From Planctomycetota bacterium (lineage in GTDB: Bacteria > Planctomycetota > UBA1135 > GCA-002686595), in NCBI GenBank assembly GCA_013140785.1, contig JABFRZ010000223.1, positions 1-12,272 on the forward strand: a stretch of DNA of 12,272 nucleotides, in the 5' to 3' direction. Shown here piece after piece: positions 1 to 7,167 of this stretch. The position numbers and the translations under genes were made by a program. Position 1 is the stretch's first letter; each line of letters begins with the position of its first letter. Under the pieces are notes generated by a model, which was not told the DNA's origin, searched no databases, and saw only the letters and a list, made by a program, of their open reading frames with translations.

Positions 1-842
1 AGAAAGAACTGCAGGAGCGCGACGAGCGCCTGCAAGTGCGCTACGAGGCGCTCAGCGAGCTGGCCGAGAACGCGCGGCGCTCCGCCAGCGCCAGCCAGCA
101 GCGCTTGGCCGAGCTCGACCGGACGATCTCGGCGCCGCCGGATCTCTCGGGCATGTGGCGCGAGCTGGTCGGCCCCGTGGTGCAGCTCGCGGGCGACGCC
201 AGCGTCGGCAGCGGCGTGCTCCTACCTTCGCACGCGCGGCCGGAGGGCGGCTTCCAGACCTACGTCGTGACCGCTTGGCACGTCGTGCGCGACATCCAGG
301 GCGACCCGCCCGACCTCACGCTGCCCGTGCCTGTGCAAATCTACCGCGAGGACGGCACCACGCGCAACGAGAAGGCCAAGCTGCTCGCGCACGAGCCCAA
401 GCTCGACGCCGCGCTGCTCGAGATCGTGACGACCGACGCGCTCGAATACGGCGCACGCCTGGCGCCGCGTTCGCGTCTCGAGCAGGCGCGCATATTCGAC
501 CAGGTCGTGGCCGTCGGCTGCCCGCTCGGCAACGACCCGATCCCGACGCGCGGCGAGATCGCCACTTGCCAGCATGAAGTCGATGGCGAGCGCTACTGGA
601 TGATCAACGCACCGACGTACATCGGCAACTCGGGCGGCGGCATCTTCGATTCGAAGACCCACGAGTTGATGGGGATCTTCTCGAAGATCTACACGCACGG
701 CTCCCTGCGCCCGACGATCGTGCCGCACATGGGACTCGTGACGCCGCTGACCAAGGTCTACGACTGGCTGGCGCAGACGGGCTACGCCGCGCTGGTGCCG
801 AGCGAGACGCGCATCGGCGAGGCCGGGCACACGGCCGAGTAG
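1..842 (+). CDS. Coiled-coil plus trypsin-like serine protease, 5' end outside window
   Basis: The reading frame is open to the left edge (codon phase starts at base 3), so the true start lies upstream; the GTG at 36 is only the first in-window start-like codon, with no Shine-Dalgarno site. The visible N-terminus (about 45 residues) is rich in Glu, Arg, Gln, Ala and Leu in a heptad-like pattern and looks like the end of a coiled coil. A chymotrypsin-fold protease domain follows. Counting from the GTG, the triad is visible as His82 in TAWHV (codon 279-281), Asp124 in LDAALLEI and Ser199 in GNSGGG (codon 630-632), with the usual spacing for trypsin-like/S1C peptidases. No PDZ domain follows; the protein ends about 70 residues after the Ser. 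The missing N-terminus could hold a signal peptide or membrane anchor, so location is unknown. A DegP-like quality-control or signalling protease is possible, but the substrate cannot be inferred. Confidence 0.85.
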   Translation, partial: KELQERDERLQVRYEALSELAENARRSASASQQRLAELDRTISAPPDLSGMWRELVGPVVQLAGDASVGSGVLLPSHARPEGGFQTYVVTAWHVVRDIQGDPPDLTLPVPVQIYREDGTTRNEKAKLLAHEPKLDAALLEIVTTDALEYGARLAPRSRLEQARIFDQVVAVGCPLGNDPIPTRGEIATCQHEVDGERYWMINAPTYIGNSGGGIFDSKTHELMGIFSKIYTHGSLRPTIVPHMGLVTPLTKVYDWLAQTGYAALVPSETRIGEAGHTAE

Positions 843-847
843 CGCGG

Positions 848-990
848 GAGCGCGCGCTCGCCGCCGACTTTCCGCGGAGGCCCGGCTCCGCTGTGTACGG
901 GAAATTCGCAGCTTTCTGCGAGCGGAGCGAAGTCTGCGCTGAGGAGCGCAATCCACAGAAGCTGGCGTTTCCCAGTACCTCGAGCTCGAG
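848..990. repeat. Hairpin-rich intergenic element with large imperfect inverted repeat
   Basis: The spacer between the protease and the large secreted protein is packed with dyads. A 12-bp palindrome GAGCGCGCGCTC (848-859) lies just after the protease stop. A perfect 6-bp stem follows (874-879 with 886-891, 6-nt loop). The main element pairs 895-918 with 956-978: the arms match over nearly their whole length (gtac, gggaaa, cagct, tctg blocks) with small bulges. Inside it is a perfect 6-bp stem with a 4-nt loop (TGCGCT-GAGG-AGCGCA, 935-950). A second 12-bp palindrome CTCGAGCTCGAG (979-990) abuts the right arm. There is no T-tract, so it is not a standard intrinsic terminator. It resembles REP/MITE-like palindromic elements or a structured leader for the gene at 1023. 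Function is unknown. Confidence 0.6.
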
Positions 991-1010
991 CGGCGGATCC
1001 TTCCACGAGT

Positions 1011-1017
1011 GGAGGAG
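1011..1017 (+). promoter_or_regulatory. Strong Shine-Dalgarno site for the 1082-residue secreted protein
   Basis: GGAGGAG is followed by 5 nt and then ATG at 1023. It is the best ribosome-binding site in the window, and it fixes the start directly before a Lys-rich n-region and hydrophobic signal sequence. Confidence 0.8.
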
Positions 1018-1022
1018 TCGTC

Positions 1023-4000
1023 ATGAAAGCCTTGAAGAAACTGGCGCTGGTCTTGTCCCTGCTCTCTGTCGCGGCCGCGGCCGGCGCGTTCGCGCACCAT
1101 GTGTCGAGGGGTGGAGGGTCGAGGGGTGGAGGGCCCGCGCGGAGGGTGGTCGAACCCGAAGCCGGGAGTGAAATGACGGCTCGCCTCCGCATCGAACTCG
1201 TCGAAGCCCGCGCTGCGTCCCCATCGAGGCCAGTCCCCGCGGACGTCGCTGTCGCTCAGAATCGCGAGCGCCTGGAGCGTCAGCCGCTGGCCGGCCTCTT
1301 GCGCGGCGTCGAGCCGGCAAGCGAAACGCAGCTCACATGGACCGCACTCCTCCCGGAATTCGAGGGACTGCGCAATCCCACAGCGATCGACTTCGAGCGG
1401 CTGCGCGCGGGAACCGTCTCGACGACTTGCGAAGCGACCGGCCGGTTCACGTTCGCGACGGTTCCCGAGGGTGCGCTCGAAGGCGATTCCGTCGTCTGGA
1501 TCACAGGGCTCGGGCGCGAGGCGAGCTCGATCGCGCTCGGGTCGGCGGAAGCGGGCTGGCGCTGGCCCGCGCCTGGCGAGGCTCCCGCGCGCGACGCCGT
1601 GCGCGTCGTCGTGCAGCGCGCGGGCGAGCCCGTGGCTGGCGTAAGCCTCCGACACACCCTGAGTTTCTGGGAGGCCGGCCAGACCGAGCAGGAAAAGCGC
1701 CTGCGGCGTGTCTTCCTGCGTGAAGCGGAGACCGGCGCCGATGGCTCGGCCGTCCTCGTCCCGGGCAGCGGGGACAACCTCCTGCTCGCGGCGGTCGGCG
1801 ACGAGCGCGCCATCTCCTGGCTCGGAAAGCCGGAGAAGGAAATCGTGCTCGAGCTCCTGCCGACGATCAAGGTTTCTGGGCGCGTCATCGTGGACGGCCC
1901 GGCGCTCGAGCTCGACAAGCTGCGGTACCACGTCAACTTCCTGAACGCCGTCAACTTCCTGAACGCCGAGGATGGCTCGGACTTCCTCCAGGGGGGCGCC
2001 TCGATGGGCGTGCGCTCCGACGGGAGCTTCGGCCCCGATCCCTGGCCGCGCGGCGAGCGAGCTCAGGTCCAGGTCGTCGTCTCGGGTGGCGAGATCGTTC
2101 CGGTTCGAGCTACGGCCTCCAATCCGCCGCCCCGTGGCCACGTGACCTTCGAACTCGCGACCCAGCGCGGCTATCCCTTCGAGGTCGCCGCCGCGACGCC
2201 TGATGGCCAGCCTGTCCAAGCCGCGCTCCTGTTCGCGTGGCATTGGAGCGGCTCCGATTGGCTACCGCTGACGCGCCAGGTCACGGGCGAGGACGGGCGC
2301 GCGACGGTTCACGCTGCCGCCGGGGAACTGATGATCGAGGTGCGGAAGCCCGGCTTCACCACCTGGAGCATCCAGGGCGAAGAGCGCGTGATCGTGCCGC
2401 AGGCCGCGCCTCCGCTGCGGGTGATCATGCGCCCCGCGGGCGTGGTCGAGGGCTTGGTCCATTGCGGGATCGAGCCGGTGAAGCGCTTTTCCGTCCTGGC
2501 CTGGAGCGATGACAAGTCCTACCACTCGCTGTCCGCGTTCGAGGAAGAGGAGGGCGCGTTCCGCCTCGAGGACGTGCCCAAGGGTGAGACGATCCACCTG
2601 TTCGCGTACTCGGACGCGCTGCCGCAGTCCGAGACCGCGGCCTTCGTGCTGGGCGACGAGACGCTCGAGGTCGAGCTCGAGCTGCCGTCGCCGCGCAAGG
2701 CCCGCGGCCGCGTGATCGATTCGGTCACGCGCGAGCCCGTGGCCGCGGCGCGGATCCAGCACCTCCTGACCGGGATGGGCGGACTGGCGGACTACCGCGG
2801 CAAGGGGATGGCGGTGCAGCCCGACGGGCGCTTCGAGCTCGACGGCTTCTTCCCCGGTCGCGGTGGCTTCGCCTGCTTCGCCGCAGGGTACGAGGACCTC
2901 TTCTACACGACGCGTGAAGACGACAGCGCCGTGATCGACGTCGGTCTGCTCGCCTTGAATCCCATGGCCCTGCTCGAGGTGCAGGCGCGCGAGGCGGGGG
3001 TGAGCGATTTCAGCGGCTACCAGGCCTGGAACCGTTCGAACTCGGGCGCCACGCCCGTGGCGCTCGCCAGCGATGGATCGCTCTGGATTCCCTCGCGCAC
3101 CGGGTGCTTCCAAGTGTTCGTTGCCCGTCCGGATGGGAACGTGGCGCACGTGACCGGCAGCTTGCTGCCCGGCGAGCAGAAGCGCGTCGTGTTCGACTTC
3201 TCCAGCGGAATCGAGCTCGCGGTCGTGCTCGATGAGCCGCCCGCGGATGTCGGGTCCTGGAGCGCCTGCGCCTTCACCGGAGCGCGCGACTCCGAGCACC
3301 GGGCGAAGTCTCGCTGGTCGATGGAGCGCCAGGCCTTCGTCCTGCGCCCGCTCTGCGTGGGCGACGCGGTGCTCGAGCTCCGGGATGCCGAGGGCACGCT
3401 CGTCACGCAGCGCTCCGTGCGGCTCTCGGACTCGCCGCAGCAGACGCTCACCCTGCCGCTCGGCGGCGAGCGACGTCGCCTGCGTCTGGTGAACGAGCGC
3501 GGCGCCCCGTGGTCCTCGGTCTCCGTGACCGTGACGCTCGAGAACGCGAGCAGCTGGTCCACGCTGCTCGAGACCGACGCGCGCGGCGAGTTCGAGGTCG
3601 GCCCGCTCGACGCGCAGCGCGTCGTCCTGTCGGCCAAGCTCGCCAACGAGTCGCTCGCCTACGGGATCGTGGTGGCGCTCGAGCCCGATCCCGCGCGCAC
3701 GACGGTCGTCGCGCTCGACGTCGGCCCGCGCTCGCTGCTCTCCCTGATGGAGCAGGGTCGCCCCGTGGCGGGTCTCGGCATGTTCTACGCCCACGACCTC
3801 GGCGTGCGTCAGTTGGCGTTCGGCTACATCTCCGACGAGGCGGGCCTGGTGCGCGGGCCGTTCCTCGGCCCCGGCGTCTACACGCTGCGGGCGAACCACC
3901 GGGACTTCTGGCCGACACGCTACGAGGTGACGAGAGGGGACTCGCCGGCCCCCGTGACGCTCGAGCTCTACTCTCGCAGCACGCTCGAGATCGAGGTCAC

Positions 4001-4271
4001 GACTCTCGCCGGCCGGCCTATCCCGGGCGCCCGGCTCGCGCTCGCGCACGCAGAGCTGGCGCAAACCGCCGACGATTGGCTGGCCGCGGACCTGCTTCGC
4101 TCATCCACCGGCCTGTTCACCGACGCCGTGGGCCGACTCGTCCTCCAGGGCCTTCCGCGCGGGACCTACTCGTGGGTTTGCACCGCAGAGACCGGTGTGA
4201 GCGCTTCGGGCATGGCCCAACTCCCACCCCGCCAGAGCTTGGCGCTCCCCATCCGCCTCGGGGAGGAGTGA
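1023..4271 (+). CDS. Large exported protein with repeated carboxypeptidase-regulatory-like beta domains
   Basis: This 1082-residue protein begins MKALKKLALVLSLLSVAAAA, a clear Sec signal peptide or N-terminal anchor (residues 1-24), so it acts outside the cytoplasm. No enzymatic motif is visible. The rest consists of repeated transthyretin/Ig-like beta modules of the carboxypeptidase-regulatory type. The clearest are at about 190-285 (GEPVAGVSLRH followed by GADGSAVLV), 559-650 (GRVIDSVTREPVAAARI followed by PDGRFELDGFFPG) and 986-1080 (GRPIPGARLALAH followed by DAVGRLVLQGLPRGTYSWV). Other modules between them are more diverged. Proteins of this kind are frequent in Planctomycetota and usually annotated hypothetical; a structural or adhesive envelope role is inference. 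Two exact in-frame tandem duplications occur (residues about 28-37 and 304-315). The start is fixed by a strong ribosome-binding site. The following transporter gene is 66 nt downstream but unrelated by function. Confidence 0.88.
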   Translation: MKALKKLALVLSLLSVAAAAGAFAHHVSRGGGSRGGGPARRVVEPEAGSEMTARLRIELVEARAASPSRPVPADVAVAQNRERLERQPLAGLLRGVEPASETQLTWTALLPEFEGLRNPTAIDFERLRAGTVSTTCEATGRFTFATVPEGALEGDSVVWITGLGREASSIALGSAEAGWRWPAPGEAPARDAVRVVVQRAGEPVAGVSLRHTLSFWEAGQTEQEKRLRRVFLREAETGADGSAVLVPGSGDNLLLAAVGDERAISWLGKPEKEIVLELLPTIKVSGRVIVDGPALELDKLRYHVNFLNAVNFLNAEDGSDFLQGGASMGVRSDGSFGPDPWPRGERAQVQVVVSGGEIVPVRATASNPPPRGHVTFELATQRGYPFEVAAATPDGQPVQAALLFAWHWSGSDWLPLTRQVTGEDGRATVHAAAGELMIEVRKPGFTTWSIQGEERVIVPQAAPPLRVIMRPAGVVEGLVHCGIEPVKRFSVLAWSDDKSYHSLSAFEEEEGAFRLEDVPKGETIHLFAYSDALPQSETAAFVLGDETLEVELELPSPRKARGRVIDSVTREPVAAARIQHLLTGMGGLADYRGKGMAVQPDGRFELDGFFPGRGGFACFAAGYEDLFYTTREDDSAVIDVGLLALNPMALLEVQAREAGVSDFSGYQAWNRSNSGATPVALASDGSLWIPSRTGCFQVFVARPDGNVAHVTGSLLPGEQKRVVFDFSSGIELAVVLDEPPADVGSWSACAFTGARDSEHRAKSRWSMERQAFVLRPLCVGDAVLELRDAEGTLVTQRSVRLSDSPQQTLTLPLGGERRRLRLVNERGAPWSSVSVTVTLENASSWSTLLETDARGEFEVGPLDAQRVVLSAKLANESLAYGIVVALEPDPARTTVVALDVGPRSLLSLMEQGRPVAGLGMFYAHDLGVRQLAFGYISDEAGLVRGPFLGPGVYTLRANHRDFWPTRYEVTRGDSPAPVTLELYSRSTLEIEVTTLAGRPIPGARLALAHAELAQTADDWLAADLLRSSTGLFTDAVGRLVLQGLPRGTYSWVCTAETGVSASGMAQLPPRQSLALPIRLGEE
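1103..1132 (+). repeat. 15-bp perfect tandem repeat, two copies, coding
   Basis: The unit GTCGAGGGGTGGAGG occurs twice in a row (1103-1117 and 1118-1132). It encodes SRGGG-SRGGG just after the signal peptide of the large secreted protein, a flexible Gly-rich linker. The 15-bp unit keeps the frame, so copy-number change would lengthen or shorten the linker by 5 residues. Confidence 0.85.
1932..1967 (+). repeat. 18-bp perfect tandem repeat, two copies, coding
   Basis: The unit GTCAACTTCCTGAACGCC occurs twice without gap (1932-1949 and 1950-1967), encoding VNFLNA-VNFLNA (residues 304-315 of the large secreted protein). The copies are identical at DNA level, including synonymous positions, which points to a recent slippage duplication. 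Confidence 0.9.
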
Positions 4272-4337
4272 ACGAGAGAGCAGTAGGACCACAAGTCCGC
4301 GCTGGCCTTGCCCGGCGCATCCGGGATGATCCTGGGG

Positions 4338-5219
4338 ATGCGCGCGAAGGCACCGTGGTCGGCGCTCTTCGCGGTGACGGTCTGGGGCGGTTCGTTCGTG
4401 GCCACCAAGCACGCGCTCGGGCCGGAGGACGCGCGCGTGTTCACGCCCTTTGGGTTGGTAGCGCTGCGCTTCCTGATGGGTGGGCTAGCGCTGCTCGTCG
4501 TGTTGGCGCTGCGCGGCGGACCGCTCTTGCCCGAGCGCGAGGAGCGCGGGCGCGTGGCTGTGCTCGGCGCGATCCTGGGCCTGCACATCGGGGTGCAGAC
4601 CTACGGCCTGCGCTTCACGCTGGCGACGCACGCGGCCTGGATCGTGTGCTTCACCTCGGTCACGATCGCGCTGGCGGCACACTGCCTACTCGGACAGCGT
4701 CTGCGCGGGGTCGGTTGGCTGGGCGTCGCGCTCGCCGCGCTCGGCGTGCTGGGCGTGACGCAGAGCCACGCAGGAGCGCCTGGCTCACGCATCGGCTTCG
4801 GCGACCTGTTGCAGCTCACCGGCTGCCTCACCTGGGCCGGCTACACGCTGCTCGGCGCGCGACCGGTCGCAAACTCGGGCGCCCTGCGCGTGACGACCTT
4901 CGCAACGCTTTCCGCGGGTCTCTTCCTGCTCGCGCTCACGCCCATGACCGGCTTCGGCAGCCGCCCCGGCGCTTCGGAGCTCGTCGCGCTCGTTTACCTC
5001 GGCCTCTTCTCGAGCGCCGCGGCCTTCCTGGCCTGGTACCACGCGCAACAGAGGCACGGCTCGCAGCGCACCGCGGCCACGCTCTACTTCGAGCCCTTCG
5101 TGACCGCCCTGGTCGCGGCCTTCTTCGGCGAGCCGCTGGTGCTGGGCACGGCGCTGGGCGGCGGCGTGGTGCTCTGCGGCGTCTGGCTCGTGCAGCGCGG
5201 AGCCGCGCCGAGCCAATAG
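4338..5219 (+). CDS. EamA-domain (DMT superfamily) membrane transporter
   Basis: A 293-residue integral membrane protein with about ten hydrophobic segments arranged as two EamA repeats (roughly residues 5-140 and 150-285). It begins MRAKAPWSALFAVTVWGGSF; the WGGSFVATK stretch in the first helix is typical of the family. The second repeat starts near GDLLQLTGCLTWAGYTLLGA and ends with the family-typical block YFEPFVTALVAAFFGEP and a final helix GGGVVLCGVWLV. DMT proteins of this class export or import small metabolites such as amino acids; the substrate cannot be told from sequence. The start is uncertain: in-frame ATGs lie at 4326 and 4338, a TTG at 4308, and none has a good Shine-Dalgarno site; 4338 gives the usual short charged N-terminus. 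An in-frame TAG at 4284 excludes starts further upstream. Its TAG stop directly abuts the stop of purH on the other strand. Confidence 0.9.
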   Translation: MRAKAPWSALFAVTVWGGSFVATKHALGPEDARVFTPFGLVALRFLMGGLALLVVLALRGGPLLPEREERGRVAVLGAILGLHIGVQTYGLRFTLATHAAWIVCFTSVTIALAAHCLLGQRLRGVGWLGVALAALGVLGVTQSHAGAPGSRIGFGDLLQLTGCLTWAGYTLLGARPVANSGALRVTTFATLSAGLFLLALTPMTGFGSRPGASELVALVYLGLFSSAAAFLAWYHAQQRHGSQRTAATLYFEPFVTALVAAFFGEPLVLGTALGGGVVLCGVWLVQRGAAPSQ

Positions 5220-6833
<1,614 letters not shown>

Positions 6834-6839
6834 GCGGGG

Positions 6840-6844
6840 CTCCC
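6840..6844 (-). promoter_or_regulatory. Shine-Dalgarno site deciding the purH start
   Basis: GGGAG on the minus strand lies 6 nt upstream of the ATG at 6831-6833. It supports this start over the in-frame ATG at 6864-6866, which would add 11 residues (MPSSRQPREPR) not expected in PurH. Confidence 0.6.
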
Positions 6845-6864
6845 GCGGTTGGCGCGAGCTCGGC

Positions 6865-6893
6865 ATGGTAGCGCGCTCCGGTGCCCGTCGGAA
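6865..6893 (-). promoter_or_regulatory. purH: Candidate purH promoter
   Basis: On the minus strand, TTCCGA (6888-6893, 3 of 6 to the -35 consensus) is followed after exactly 17 nt by TACCAT (6865-6870, 4 of 6 to the -10 consensus). Transcription would start about 25 nt before the purH ATG. The match is weak and GC-rich DNA yields chance matches, so this is only a candidate. No PurR-like operator or purine riboswitch is recognisable upstream. Confidence 0.25.
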
Positions 6894-7153
6894 CGGCCGT
6901 CGGCGGGCCGGGCAAGCCTCGCCCCCCGCTTCGCGAGGCTCCTCCGGTGGAGCAGTCCGACGACGCCCAAGAAAAGGGGGAGAGCGCCTTCACGAGCCCA
7001 GACTCGTTGGCCGAAGAGACCTCGAAGCCCCTCGAGTAATGGATTCCATGGCCCCGACCCGCTCGAACGAAGCGCCCGGCTGCGACGCGCCGCGCGCCGA
7101 GCGGCCTGGCGGCGCACGAGTCGAACTGGACTCCCCCGCTCGGCCGGAGCATC

Positions 7154-7157
7154 GGAG
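7154..7157 (+). promoter_or_regulatory. Possible ribosome-binding site for the sulfatase-fold gene
   Basis: GGAG lies 10 nt before the GTG at 7168. The spacing is at the long end, but no comparable site precedes the ATGs at 7039 and 7048. Together with the signal sequence that begins right after the GTG, it is the reason for choosing this start. Confidence 0.35.
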
Positions 7158-7167
7158 CTCACGGCTC

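Larger units (their letters stand above)
6834..7167. other. Divergent intergenic region between purH and the sulfatase-fold gene
   Basis: This 334-bp spacer carries the upstream signals of both genes. It holds a perfect 8-bp stem, AGCCTCGC with GCGAGGCT (6915-6922 and 6933-6940, 10-nt loop), with no T-tract on either side, so a protein-binding dyad is as likely as a terminator. A plus-strand frame stays open through its right part (ATGs at 7039 and 7048, in frame with the sulfatase-fold gene), so up to 129 bp could be coding if the longer start is used. No tRNA or known riboswitch is seen. Confidence 0.5.

Noticed and set aside
895..978. Integron attC site, because of the bulged long inverted repeat
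   Set aside because: The ends lack the GTTRRRY and RYYYAAC core boxes, and no integrase or cassette array is nearby.
222..2243. Long open frame on the minus strand opposite the protease and secreted-protein genes
   Set aside because: It spans the genes and spacer on the other strand and is Arg-rich with no domain; it is a GC-bias shadow. The same applies to minus-strand frames at 2262-4064 and 4936-7152 and plus-strand frames at 3509-5248 and 5223-6764.
6915..6940. Intrinsic terminator at the 8-bp hairpin
   Set aside because: It lies between two divergent genes and has no T-tract on either strand.
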